DNA from: an uncultured Bacteroidia bacterium | Lineage (GTDB): Bacteria > Bacteroidota > Bacteroidia > Bacteroidales > UBA932 | Assembly (NCBI GenBank): GCA_902795785.1 | Contig: CADBMK010000169.1 | Location: forward strand, 1 to 36,638 | Reading direction: 5' to 3' | DNA length: 36,638 bases | Part shown: one piece after another, positions 1-8,407 of the stretch | Layout of the letters: every line of letters begins with the position of its first letter | Position numbering within the stretch: position 1 is the stretch's first letter | Program-made: the position numbers and the translations under genes | Notes under the pieces: model-generated | What the model was told of the DNA's origin: nothing | The model's database searches: none | Seen by the model: the letters and a program-made list of their open reading frames with translations, nothing else

Positions 1-782
1 GTACAATCCTCAAAACCGCAAGAAGCGCGGAATTCATGACTCCCGAAGGCAAAAAGAAGGCCTACGACAATATCGTGAAATTTGCCATCGATGCACTCAT
101 CGTCATCGGAGGTAACGGTTCCCTTTCAGGAGCCCAGGACTTCGCAAAGATGTTCGACGTCCCTTGTATCGGCCTTCCCGGAACAATCGACAACGACCTT
201 TACGGAACCGATATGACCATCGGTTACGACACAGCGCTTAATACAATCGTTGAATGCGTGGACAAGATCCGCGATACCGCCAACAGCCACGACCGTATCT
301 TCCTCGTGGAGGTTATGGGACGTGACGCCGGATTCCTGGCCCAGAACAGCGCCATCGCCTCCGGTGCGGAAGCGGCCATAATCCCTGAAGACAGAAGCAA
401 CGTGGATCAACTGGAGAAATTCATCGGACGTGGAATCCGTAAAAGTAAGAACAGTTCCATCGTCCTGGTTTCCGAAAGTCCTAAGGATGGAAAGGGTGCG
501 CAGTACTATGCAGACAAGGTAAGGAAGGAGTATCCACAGTATGACGTCCGTGTATCCATCCTCGGTCACCTTCAGAGAGGCGGAACCCCTACAGCCACCG
601 ACAGAATTCTTGCCAGCCGTCTTGGCGTGGCCGCAATCGGAGCCCTTAACGAGGGACAGAGAAACGTCATGATAGGTGTTTCCAACGACAAAATCGTTTA
701 CGTTCCTTTCTCAAGGGCAGTCAAAATGGACAAACCTATAGACAAGGAACTGATTGACGTATTAGGCATTCTTTCAATCTAA
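1..782 (+). CDS. pfkA: 6-phosphofructokinase, 5' end cut by the window edge
   Basis: Phosphorylates fructose-6-phosphate to fructose-1,6-bisphosphate in glycolysis, in the cytoplasm. The reading frame is open from base 3, so the ATG at 36 is internal and the true start lies left of the window. Visible family motifs are GGNGS (codons 108-122), PGTIDND with the catalytic Asp, the MGRDAG substrate loop and GHLQRGG near the C-terminus. The Gly after Asn in GGNGS is the residue type associated with ATP rather than pyrophosphate as donor. The preceding Asn is unusual, because E. coli PfkA has the Mg-binding Asp103 there. Bacteroidales often carry several PfkA paralogs, so this may be a divergent copy. 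No clear terminator follows; the next promoter begins a few bases after the stop. Confidence 0.95.
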   Translation, partial: TILKTARSAEFMTPEGKKKAYDNIVKFAIDALIVIGGNGSLSGAQDFAKMFDVPCIGLPGTIDNDLYGTDMTIGYDTALNTIVECVDKIRDTANSHDRIFLVEVMGRDAGFLAQNSAIASGAEAAIIPEDRSNVDQLEKFIGRGIRKSKNSSIVLVSESPKDGKGAQYYADKVRKEYPQYDVRVSILGHLQRGGTPTATDRILASRLGVAAIGALNEGQRNVMIGVSNDKIVYVPFSRAVKMDKPIDKELIDVLGILSI

Positions 783-788
783 AATGTA

Positions 789-819
789 TTGGTAAACAAT
801 ATAATAGTATTTATATTTG
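789..819 (+). promoter_or_regulatory. Bacteroidetes-type promoter for the sensor kinase gene
   Basis: TTGG at 789-792 (-33 element) and TATATTTG at 812-819 (-7 element, TAnnTTTG consensus) are 19 bp apart, the optimal spacing. The predicted transcript starts near 823, which excludes the in-frame TTG at 817 as the start and supports ATG 847. Confidence 0.75.
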
Positions 820-846
820 TATTCCATTTACATTGCCGATAAACTA

Positions 847-2718
847 ATGCGCAAACTCAGATTGCCCGGATTGCTGCTGCTATTGTTCTTTCTAACCGCT
901 ACGGTAGCCTGGGCAAAGAACGAAAACATACTTGTAATCTGTCCTTATGTCCCTTCAAACAGCTGGGGCCAAAGGGCACTTGCGCCTATCAATCAGTTGG
1001 CAAACGAGAATTCAGATTTTAATTTCCAGTTCTCAGTTCTCAAGAGCACTGATTATTCGACAAGCGTAGAAGTCAAGGACAGGCTCAATTCCATCTCCGG
1101 AGTTTATGGCATGGAGCGCCCGGACCTTGCTATCATCTACGGGCCGGCAAATTACGAAGCGGCAAGGCACATCAATGAAAAATGGCCGGGCATCCCTATC
1201 ATCCTGATAGGCGAAATCGAGTATATGTGCAAACTGGACTACATCCTTGACAGTTATGCCAATGAGGATGCCGTCCGCGAGAACATCGCCGATATGGTCC
1301 AGGAACTCAACTGCACCTTCATCAAGACCCCTGTTTATCCCGGCAGGACGCTTGACCTGATGAAAAGTCTCCTTCCTAAGATGGAAGAGGTATTCTTCAT
1401 CGGCGGAGACGATTTCATGAGCAAGGAAGTCCAGCTTATGCTCGCAAGAAAATCCGAAGAAAGAAAATGCAGGTTCCACGCCTTTCTTTCAAGCGACCAT
1501 AGCATAGAAGACCTGATTAAATCCGTCCAATCCCTTGACCAGCAAAAGATTGGAATCATCTACTGCAACTGGTTCTCGAAAGTTAATCCGGAGAATAACG
1601 CCCACCTGGGCATACGTCGCCTGGTTGAAGCTCACGTGCCTGTATTCAACATCTACGGACAGGATTTCAAGAGCGATGACGGAGTGGGTTTCATAACCTA
1701 TGATGCAGGAGAATACAAGGAAAAAGTTCAGGAAACAGTACTGAAAATACTCCGGAAGAAGATTCCGGCAAGAAAGATTGAGCCTGTGATTATCAAGGCG
1801 GGAAAACCGGTTCTTAACAGCGAGGCACTGATGAAATACAATTTCGACAGGAGGCTCGCTCCGGAAGGAACTGTTTTCGTAAACAATCACCCGTCATTCC
1901 TGGAAACCCACAAGAACGATATTATTATAGGAGCGTCAATCCTTACAGTCCTGTTCATCTTCATGCTGATTACGCTCCTCATTCACGGTAATTCCCTTAA
2001 CAAACAGCTCAGACAGGCCAAGAAGAGAGCCGAGACTTCGGACCGAAGCAAGACTATTTTCCTTCAGAACATGTCCCACGAAATCCGCACACCGATGAAC
2101 GCAATCGTGGGATTCTCACAGCTGCTGGCCCTTCCTGACGGCTACAGTACGGAAGAAGAGAAGAAGGAATACGCTGGCTATATCCAGAACAACGCCAAGA
2201 TGCTGATGATGCTCATAGACGATATTCTCGATATCGCCGACGCAGAGCACGGAAACTATCGAATAGATCTCACGGATGCATCCTGCAATGAAATCTGTAC
2301 CAGCGCGATGAAATCCGTAGAATTCCGCGTACCGCCTGAGGTAAAGATGTATTTTACGACAGATCTTCCTGACGATTTCAAAATCCACACAGACTCAAGG
2401 CGTGTTCAGCAGGTTCTCATCAATTACCTTACGAATGCCTGCAAACACACCTTACAGGGTGAAATAAAGGTCAGCTGTTCAAAATCCGAGCATCCGGGCA
2501 GCATCACATTCAGTGTCACGGATACAGGTACGGGAATTCCTTCGAACATGGCTGAAAACATATTCGAGCGCTTCACCAAACTGGACGCCTTCGTCCAGGG
2601 TAGCGGACTTGGACTAAATATATGCAGAACCATTGCCCAGAAACTTGGGGCACAGGTTAAACTGGACACGTCTTATACGAAGGGGGCCAGATTCCTCTTC
2701 ATAGTCCCCCTTCATTAA
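847..2718 (+). CDS. Membrane sensor histidine kinase with periplasmic binding-protein-like sensor domain
   Basis: A 623-residue orphan sensor kinase. Residues 1-23 form a signal peptide or first membrane segment (basic start, Leu-rich core). Residues about 25-345 resemble the periplasmic substrate-binding fold of the uncharacterised ABC binding protein type. A transmembrane helix lies near 358-379. A short linker leads to a HisKA domain with the phospho-acceptor His411 in SHEIRTP, then an HATPase domain with N box (NYLTNACKHT, about 527-536), G1 (DTGTGIP, about 557) and G2 (GSGLGLN, about 587). The protein ends after the ATPase domain, with no receiver or output domain, and no response regulator is encoded in the window. 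I infer that a small ligand is sensed in the periplasm; its identity is not visible. The start was chosen at ATG 847 because the promoter overlaps the upstream TTG. Confidence 0.9.
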   Translation: MRKLRLPGLLLLLFFLTATVAWAKNENILVICPYVPSNSWGQRALAPINQLANENSDFNFQFSVLKSTDYSTSVEVKDRLNSISGVYGMERPDLAIIYGPANYEAARHINEKWPGIPIILIGEIEYMCKLDYILDSYANEDAVRENIADMVQELNCTFIKTPVYPGRTLDLMKSLLPKMEEVFFIGGDDFMSKEVQLMLARKSEERKCRFHAFLSSDHSIEDLIKSVQSLDQQKIGIIYCNWFSKVNPENNAHLGIRRLVEAHVPVFNIYGQDFKSDDGVGFITYDAGEYKEKVQETVLKILRKKIPARKIEPVIIKAGKPVLNSEALMKYNFDRRLAPEGTVFVNNHPSFLETHKNDIIIGASILTVLFIFMLITLLIHGNSLNKQLRQAKKRAETSDRSKTIFLQNMSHEIRTPMNAIVGFSQLLALPDGYSTEEEKKEYAGYIQNNAKMLMMLIDDILDIADAEHGNYRIDLTDASCNEICTSAMKSVEFRVPPEVKMYFTTDLPDDFKIHTDSRRVQQVLINYLTNACKHTLQGEIKVSCSKSEHPGSITFSVTDTGTGIPSNMAENIFERFTKLDAFVQGSGLGLNICRTIAQKLGAQVKLDTSYTKGARFLFIVPLH

Positions 2719-2731
2719 AGCCGTAAAATAA

Positions 2732-3448
2732 TTACTTACAGAAAGATGCGCCCACATTGATAATGATGTAGGCAAGGAAAGATGTAAGTACGATAAGAGT
2801 CCAGCAGGCTCCGGTTGAGAAAACTACGACTGCTGAAACGATAAATGCAAGCAGGAAAAGAATCCTGGAAACCTTTGTCTTGGTGTCCACCTGCTTACCT
2901 GTTCCCATCTTCATGGCAAACATGGGAATCTCACTGACAAGAAGCAGCGAGAGAATGATGGCCAGAGCCGGGATAACCCAGACAACTGATACTATAGACC
3001 CGAGCCACTCTTCGTAGTTGGCGGCATAGGCCAGTGATCCGCAGATCATGGCAGCGGCCGGCGTGGCGAGTCCGATGAAGCTTTCGTGCTGACGCTCGTC
3101 AATATTGAACTTGGCGAGTCTCAGGCCCGAGAAAGCCGCGAGGATTAAAGGTATAAGGCACACCAGGGTACCTGCTCCGGTAAACTCGCACATAGTCTTA
3201 TATAAAAGGACAGACGGAAGCACTCCGAAGCTGACCATGTCTGCAAGGGAATCGAGTTCCTTTCCGATTTCAGAATATGCTCCGAGCAGCCTTGCGGCAA
3301 GACCGTCGCAGAAATCGAAGCCCGCAGCAGCGAGCATAAGGAGGAAGGCGGTCTCTACCTGACCTTCCAATGAAAGGATCACTCCCCCAACCCCGCAAAG
3401 GAGATTGAGGCAAGTGATCGTATTGGGAATATGTTTAACAATCTGCAT
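2732..3448 (-). CDS. pssA: CDP-diacylglycerol--serine O-phosphatidyltransferase
   Basis: Transfers a phosphatidyl group from CDP-diacylglycerol to serine, the first step towards phosphatidylethanolamine, in the inner membrane. The 238-residue protein has several hydrophobic helices and the complete CDP-alcohol phosphotransferase signature DGxxARx8GxxxDxxxD (DGLAAR ... GKELDSLAD, about residues 47-69). Length and the N-terminal PNTITCLNL motif fit the Gram-positive/Bacteroidetes PssA type. Its ATG overlaps the stop of the upstream peptidase gene by one base (TAATG), so translation is probably coupled. The 3' end lies 13 bp from the convergent sensor kinase gene without an obvious terminator. 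Confidence 0.93.
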   Translation of the reverse strand: MQIVKHIPNTITCLNLLCGVGGVILSLEGQVETAFLLMLAAAGFDFCDGLAARLLGAYSEIGKELDSLADMVSFGVLPSVLLYKTMCEFTGAGTLVCLIPLILAAFSGLRLAKFNIDERQHESFIGLATPAAAMICGSLAYAANYEEWLGSIVSVVWVIPALAIILSLLLVSEIPMFAMKMGTGKQVDTKTKVSRILFLLAFIVSAVVVFSTGACWTLIVLTSFLAYIIINVGASFCK

Positions 3449-4668
3449 TACTTGATACCAAGTTTCTTCTTAAGATCCTTTGGAAGCGCATCCTTATGGA
3501 TAATGCAATCCATAGTCTTTCCGTCAAAGAAGTTCATTGAAACATACCAGATTCCGTGGAATTTTCCTGTGTCTCCCCAGGAATTCTTTACCACGAAATA
3601 CTCCTTGCCGGTCTCATCCTTGGCAATACCGTAGATATGCATGCCGTGGTCGTCGGTAGTTTCCTTGTTGTCGAACCATTTCTGACGAACTTCCTGAGTA
3701 GGAACAAGCTCTGCAGGAGCTTCGTTTGAAGCATCCTCCTTTGCAGCCTTTTCCTCAGCCTTTCCAACCCAGTGCTCCTGATCAGAGCCTGCTGACTTCT
3801 TGTCCTTTGCCTTAGGGTCAACGAGGAATGCATAGCCGTCACGGGTAAATCCAACTTCACTTACATCAGCGCCCCAGAGTGTGGTATAGCCGTTCTTGAG
3901 ACCGTTGTAAACAACCTCACGGAGTTCCTCCATAGGGACGTTGTAAACGCTGTTCCAGCGCCAGTTGTCGCAGACTTCAATCTGGAACTTGGTGTAGAAT
4001 GGGTGATGTGTGAAAGAAGAGAGGACAACATAGTCATCAGCGTTGAGCTTGTATGAATCCCTGTACTGCTGAGGAGTCATTGTCTTTCCATTAACCTCGA
4101 ATGACTCAGGGCATGGTCCGAGATAGGCGTCCATAATTCCCTGGAAGCCCTTCTTCCAGACTGTTGAAACCTTCTTTCCAGGATTGGAGGCAATAACCTT
4201 TACATAAGACTGAGCAAGGTCATCGAGCTCGCTGTGGTTAGGAAGGATCTTGTCTCCCTGGCCGTAATCGAGGACAGGCTGTGCGCTCTGAGGAACAAGG
4301 CCGTAATCTCTCATTACGTCAAGTACGTCGTCACCTTCGCTTCCGGCGCCGAAGTTAAGCTTGCCGTCAAGTCTGACATATTTGTCGGCACGGTCCTGAT
4401 ATGAATGGCTGATGACAAACATCTCAGAGAAATCAGGATATGCTGTAGTATCCTTGATGCCGTTGATTCTGATTGCCTCTGACTCGAGGAAGCTGATTCC
4501 TGAGAAACACCAGCAGGTTCCTGAACGGAACTGATTCTTAACCGGTGTCACCGGATTCTCCACAACTGGCGTGAACTTGATGTCAGGTGATTTAATTTTC
4601 TTAACCTGAGCGCCCGATGTGAACGGGATAACAAGAGCCGCCGCGATTGTAATTGATTTAATGTTCAT
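3448..4668 (-). CDS. Secreted C1-family cysteine peptidase, bleomycin hydrolase/aminopeptidase C-like
   Basis: A 406-residue papain-fold peptidase. The N-terminus (MNIKSITIAAALVIPFTSGA) is a signal peptide with likely cleavage near residue 20, so it acts in the periplasm or outside. Catalytic residues are visible: oxyanion Gln46 and nucleophile Cys52 in NQFRSGTCWCFS, the His in DDHGMHIYG, and the Asn in VKNSWGD. The arrangement and length fit the bleomycin hydrolase branch (C1B) rather than classical papain. An Ala/Glu/Lys-rich low-complexity stretch before the His motif looks like a surface loop. An in-frame ATG 111 bases further upstream was rejected, because it would put 37 non-conserved residues before the signal peptide and lies upstream of the likely promoter. 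Coupled by a TAATG overlap to pssA, which is an odd partner functionally. Confidence 0.9.
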   Translation of the reverse strand: MNIKSITIAAALVIPFTSGAQVKKIKSPDIKFTPVVENPVTPVKNQFRSGTCWCFSGISFLESEAIRINGIKDTTAYPDFSEMFVISHSYQDRADKYVRLDGKLNFGAGSEGDDVLDVMRDYGLVPQSAQPVLDYGQGDKILPNHSELDDLAQSYVKVIASNPGKKVSTVWKKGFQGIMDAYLGPCPESFEVNGKTMTPQQYRDSYKLNADDYVVLSSFTHHPFYTKFQIEVCDNWRWNSVYNVPMEELREVVYNGLKNGYTTLWGADVSEVGFTRDGYAFLVDPKAKDKKSAGSDQEHWVGKAEEKAAKEDASNEAPAELVPTQEVRQKWFDNKETTDDHGMHIYGIAKDETGKEYFVVKNSWGDTGKFHGIWYVSMNFFDGKTMDCIIHKDALPKDLKKKLGIK

Positions 4669-4707
4669 AATAGTATTCTGTGTTATAAATATGTTCACAC
4701 TAATTAA

Positions 4708-4715
4708 CAAAGTTA
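4708..4715 (-). promoter_or_regulatory. -7 element for the C1 peptidase-pssA unit
   Basis: On the minus strand this reads TAACTTTG (TAnnTTTG). The expected transcript start near 4704 leaves a leader of about 36 nt. No good TTTG is present upstream; the -33 region coincides with the -7 element of the divergent gene. Confidence 0.65.
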
Positions 4716-4737
4716 AGCCTTTTCGATGAAAATACCA

Positions 4738-4745
4738 TAACTTTG
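4738..4745 (+). promoter_or_regulatory. -7 element for the alpha/beta hydrolase gene
   Basis: TAACTTTG, an exact inverted copy of the divergent box at 4708-4715. The predicted transcript start (about 4749) is nearly coincident with ATG 4751, implying a leaderless mRNA if that ATG is used. Confidence 0.65.
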
Positions 4746-4750
4746 CGCCT

Positions 4751-5389
4751 ATGAACGGACCCAGGAACATAATGTACATTCACGGAATGGGAGGCGGCAG
4801 GGACAGCCGCATTCCCTGGATTCTGAAAGAGTGTTTTGAGAATGACCCCACGGTGAACATCATCATCAGGACATACGATTTCGACCCGGACATTGCCAGG
4901 GACCAGATCGATTCCTGGGTGGAAGAAGTGAAGCCCGTACTCATCATTGGTGAATCACTGGGTTCAATCCACGCCCTCAGGATTAAGGGCATTCCGCACC
5001 TTTTCGTATCCCCTGCCCTCAATGCTCCCATCCACTTCAAGGTCCTCGCTCCCCTGATGCTCATTCCGGGAGCCACTAGTCTTATGGACTGGATATACAA
5101 GCCAAGACCCGGAGAACGGCAGAAACTCCATTTCACCTGGGATCTTCTCAGGAAATGGAACGGTTACCGGAAGATGGCCATCGCAAACTCCCCGAGGATG
5201 GGCGGAAAGGATTATTTCTTTGCCTTCCTGGGCAAATACGACCACTACCGTAAATCAGGCGTCGTACGCATCACCACCTGGGAGAAATACTATGGAAAAA
5301 ATTCTTACGAACTCTACCCGGGAACCCATTTCATGGAGGAAGAATTTGTAAGGACCCTTCTGGTTAATAAAATCAAAACCTTCCTTTAG
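4751..5389 (+). CDS. Small alpha/beta-hydrolase fold protein
   Basis: A 212-residue cytoplasmic protein with alpha/beta-hydrolase features: a first strand ending in YIHGMGGG (oxyanion region), the nucleophile elbow GESLGS with Ser as probable catalytic residue, and a late His in the PGTHFMEEEF segment that could complete the triad. The substrate is not deducible; YqiA/YfbB-like small esterases are the nearest general type I recognise. The start at 4751 is preferred because it completes the first strand, but the in-frame ATG at 4772 would give a conventional leader and cannot be excluded. The gene is monocistronic; about 160 bp separate it from glnN. Confidence 0.8.
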   Translation: MNGPRNIMYIHGMGGGRDSRIPWILKECFENDPTVNIIIRTYDFDPDIARDQIDSWVEEVKPVLIIGESLGSIHALRIKGIPHLFVSPALNAPIHFKVLAPLMLIPGATSLMDWIYKPRPGERQKLHFTWDLLRKWNGYRKMAIANSPRMGGKDYFFAFLGKYDHYRKSGVVRITTWEKYYGKNSYELYPGTHFMEEEFVRTLLVNKIKTFL

Positions 5390-5549
5390 GAGGCCCTGAG
5401 GACCATTTTTCACAGATACAAATAACTCTGGGAAAAAGGTTGATAAAAAATTTTAAAAATTTATCTTCCAACTATCGTTAAGTGCCAAGTATTTTTCTAC
5501 CTTTGTATTGTACAAAAGAAATACACAAGCGTACAAATCCTAAAAGAAC
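5390..5549 (+). promoter_or_regulatory. glnN upstream region with TAnnTTTG promoter
   Basis: Non-coding spacer, AT-rich at 5440-5470 (alternating A and T runs). TACCTTTG at 5498-5505 is the -7 element; no strong TTG lies at -33. The expected transcript start is near 5509, giving a leader of about 40 nt. I see no convincing terminator for the upstream hydrolase gene and no clear regulator site. Confidence 0.6.
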
Positions 5550-7724
5550 ATGGCAACATTCAGACAAAGAGCTTTAAACGAAGCCGCTGCTCACAAGACT
5601 GAGCGCTATTTCGTTGACGAACGTCCTGTTTCCGCTTATTTCGGACAGAACGTCTTCGACTTACCAAAAATGAGAAAGTATATGTCGCAGCCTGCTTACG
5701 AGGCAGTGCTTGCAGCAATCAAGGAAGGTGCTCAGATTGACCGTAAAGTTGCCAATGAGATTGCATCAGGAATGAAGGCCTGGGCCGTTGAGAGAGGTGC
5801 AACACATTATACCCATATTTTCCAGCCTCTTACCGGAACAACCGCTGAAAAGCACGAGGCTTTCATAACAATCAAGGACGGCCAGGCTTTTGAGAACTTC
5901 AAGGGCAGCGCCCTCGTACAGCAGGAGCCTGACGCCTCAAGTTTCCCTAGCGGCGGACTCCGCGCCACTTTCGAGGCCCGCGGTTATTCAGCCTGGGATC
6001 CTACTTCACCGGTATTTCTCCTTGACGAAACCCTCTGTATTCCGTCAGTATTCATATCTTACACAGGTGAGGCCCTCGATATGAAGGTGCCAAACCTCAA
6101 GTCACTTGCCGCTCTCAGCACGGCCGCCACAGCAGTAGCGAACCTCTTTGACAAGAGCGTCAAGGCCGTAAAGGTAAACATAGGTCTCGAGCAGGAATAC
6201 TTCCTCGTTGACGAGGCTCTCTACAATGCCCGTCCAGACCTCAGAATCTGCGACAGGACAGTCATCGGACATACTTCAGCCAAGGACCAGCAGCTTTCAG
6301 ACCACTACTTCGGAGCAATTCCTCAGAAGGTAGTTGCATTCATGAAGGATTTCGAGACCGAGGCATACAAACTCGGCATCGACCTTGAGACACGCCACAA
6401 CGAAGTTGCGCCTAACCAGTTTGAGTGCGCGCCTGTATTCTGCGAGTGTACCAAGGCAATTGACCAGAACATGCTTCTTATGATTGTGATGCAGAACGTT
6501 GCAAAGAAGCACAATCTCAAGGTTCTCTTCCACGAGAAACCTTTCGATGGAATCAACGGTTCCGGAAAGCACTGCAACTGGTCAATGCAGACTGACACCG
6601 GAACACTCCTCCTCTCCCCTGGCAAGACAGGAGCCAAGAACCTCCAGTTCCTGGCCTTCTACGCAGCTGTAACCAAGGCTGTTTACAAGCATAACTACCT
6701 TCTCATGTCTTCTATCAGCACGCTCAGCAACAGCTATCGTCTCGGAGGACACGAGGCGCCTCCTGCAGTGATGTCAATCTTCTCCGGAGCCTACGTTTCC
6801 GGCATCCTCAAGTCAATTCTTGAGAACGACGAGATTCTTGAAGACACATCAGCAAAGAATGCCATCAAGATGGTCAACGCCATCCCTGACATCCTCCAGG
6901 ACAATACAGACCGAAACAGGACATCTCCGTTCGCCTTCACCGGCAACAGATTCGAGTTCCGCGCCCTCGGTTCATCAGCAAACGCAGCCACTGCAGTATA
7001 TGTGCTCAACACAGCGGTAGCGGAGAGCCTTACCGAATTCCGCAAGGCCGTCGATGATCTTGAAGCCGCAGGCGTTCCACGTCAGGCCGCCATCCTCAAG
7101 ACAATCAAGAAGTTCATCGACGAGAGCAAGAACGTTCTCTTTGAAGGAAACGGTTACAGCAAGGAATGGGAAGTAGAATCTGCCAAGAGAGGTCTCAAGG
7201 CCGTCAAGAACGTTCCTGAATCATACAAAGCCTTCATCGAAAAGGATTCCATAAAGATGTTCGAGGACATGGGAGTACTCACCTCAGAGGAAACCAACGC
7301 CCGTTATGAAGTCCTTAATGAAAGTTATGTCAAGAAGCTCCAGATCGAAGCACGCGTTCAGGGAGACATCTGTCTCAACCACGTCATTCCGGCTGCGGTC
7401 AGCTACCAGAATATCCTTATGAAGGACATCCTCGGAGCCAAGGAAGCATTCGGTGAAGAATTTAAGGATCTTTGCGCAGCAGAGATTGCCACTTACAGGA
7501 AAATCGCTAAATTTATCAATGATATTTCAAGGGATGTCAACGACCTTGTAGAAGCCAGGAAAAAGGCCAACAAGGTTGAAGACTTCGCCGAAAGAGCTAA
7601 ACTTTATTCAACAGAAGTTAAAGATATGATGGATAAAGTCAGGTACAGCGCCGACCATCTCGAGATGCTTGTCGACGATGAACTCTGGCCGCTTCCAAAG
7701 TATCGAGAGCTCCTGTTCTTTTAA
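5550..7724 (+). CDS. glnN: Glutamine synthetase, class III
   Basis: ATP-dependent condensation of glutamate and ammonium to glutamine, the entry point of nitrogen assimilation. The 724-residue length is that of the class III enzymes first described in Bacteroides fragilis, and much longer than GSI (about 450-470). Family features include the N-terminal class-III domain (RYFVDERPVSAYFGQNVF), the glutamate- and ATP-site segments LEQEYFLVD and NGSGKHCNWSM (about residues 335-345), and NRTSPFAFTGNRFEFR. The C-terminal 150 residues are helical and specific to the class. The stop overlaps the following lipoprotein start (TAATG). Transcription is probably nitrogen-controlled, but no operator is recognisable. 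Confidence 0.97.
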   Translation: MATFRQRALNEAAAHKTERYFVDERPVSAYFGQNVFDLPKMRKYMSQPAYEAVLAAIKEGAQIDRKVANEIASGMKAWAVERGATHYTHIFQPLTGTTAEKHEAFITIKDGQAFENFKGSALVQQEPDASSFPSGGLRATFEARGYSAWDPTSPVFLLDETLCIPSVFISYTGEALDMKVPNLKSLAALSTAATAVANLFDKSVKAVKVNIGLEQEYFLVDEALYNARPDLRICDRTVIGHTSAKDQQLSDHYFGAIPQKVVAFMKDFETEAYKLGIDLETRHNEVAPNQFECAPVFCECTKAIDQNMLLMIVMQNVAKKHNLKVLFHEKPFDGINGSGKHCNWSMQTDTGTLLLSPGKTGAKNLQFLAFYAAVTKAVYKHNYLLMSSISTLSNSYRLGGHEAPPAVMSIFSGAYVSGILKSILENDEILEDTSAKNAIKMVNAIPDILQDNTDRNRTSPFAFTGNRFEFRALGSSANAATAVYVLNTAVAESLTEFRKAVDDLEAAGVPRQAAILKTIKKFIDESKNVLFEGNGYSKEWEVESAKRGLKAVKNVPESYKAFIEKDSIKMFEDMGVLTSEETNARYEVLNESYVKKLQIEARVQGDICLNHVIPAAVSYQNILMKDILGAKEAFGEEFKDLCAAEIATYRKIAKFINDISRDVNDLVEARKKANKVEDFAERAKLYSTEVKDMMDKVRYSADHLEMLVDDELWPLPKYRELLFF

Positions 7725-8407
7725 TGATGCCCGTGAAAAAGATAGAATTAAGGAATTTAATACTTGCATTGTTCACCGTTTTCGCCCTTTTCGGCTGCAG
7801 CCGAAAAACCTGCGGAGGCACGAATACAATCAAATTGATAGAGGATATCCTGGCAGACACATCGTCCGTCAGGTATTCTCTTGTTAATGGGTTTGATGAG
7901 CATTACACCAAAGGAAAGATTGCGGTGATCGCTCCACAGGCCAGGACGGCCGCCCTGGTAAAGTATCTGACCACCTGCGACGTCTTCAACAATATTGACG
8001 GCACCAAGAATCCGGACGGACTTCCTGACTTCAGCGGAGAGACCATTCTTTGTATGCCGGAGATCAAGAACGTTCCTGATACAGCCCAGGACAAGGTCGG
8101 CATGCGTGAACTTATCGTCATTCAGGTTCTTGACGGAGTTCAGCACGGCGCGAAGGTTGTCATCCTTGCACCTGAGCTTGCCGCTACGGGACTGGAGGAC
8201 GTGGACTATCTTTTCGAATCTCTCGGAAAGGACCTCCCCATCATAGCAATGCCGGTCTTTGAAGGCGATTCCACAAACGTAAAGTCAGATTCAGCCGTCG
8301 CTGAATACTGTTACAACCTCCTGAGAAGGAAGAATTTGTTTTCACACAATATAGCATACCCAAAAGAAGAGTGGGTGAATATAGACAGTTCGGATGTACA
8401 AGATTAG
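7724..8407 (+). CDS. Predicted lipoprotein of unknown function
   Basis: A 227-residue protein I do not recognise. The N-terminus is a lipoprotein signal: basic MMPVKK, hydrophobic core LILALFTVFAL, lipobox LFGC with lipidation Cys25. The mature part looks like an alternating alpha/beta (Rossmann-like) domain with strands such as KIAVIAPQ, AKVVILAPEL and LPIIAMPVF. Position +2 after the Cys is Ser, so Asp-type inner-membrane retention is not indicated. The first ATG (7724) overlaps the glnN stop; a second ATG at 7727 is equally possible. The gene overlaps the next one by 14 bp, so it is part of the glnN transcript. Confidence 0.8.
   Translation: MMPVKKIELRNLILALFTVFALFGCSRKTCGGTNTIKLIEDILADTSSVRYSLVNGFDEHYTKGKIAVIAPQARTAALVKYLTTCDVFNNIDGTKNPDGLPDFSGETILCMPEIKNVPDTAQDKVGMRELIVIQVLDGVQHGAKVVILAPELAATGLEDVDYLFESLGKDLPIIAMPVFEGDSTNVKSDSAVAEYCYNLLRRKNLFSHNIAYPKEEWVNIDSSDVQD

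Noticed and set aside
817..846. TTG start for the sensor kinase, ten codons before the ATG
   Set aside because: The TTG lies inside the -7 element and upstream of the expected transcript start; the ATG at 847 begins a good signal peptide.
4669..4779. Upstream ATG adding 37 residues to the C1 peptidase
   Set aside because: It would bury the signal peptide, lies upstream of the TAACTTTG promoter element and overlaps the divergent hydrolase start.
5395..5420. Possible terminator after the alpha/beta hydrolase gene
   Set aside because: The GG/CC pairing around GGCCCTGAGGACC is too short and interrupted, although five T follow.
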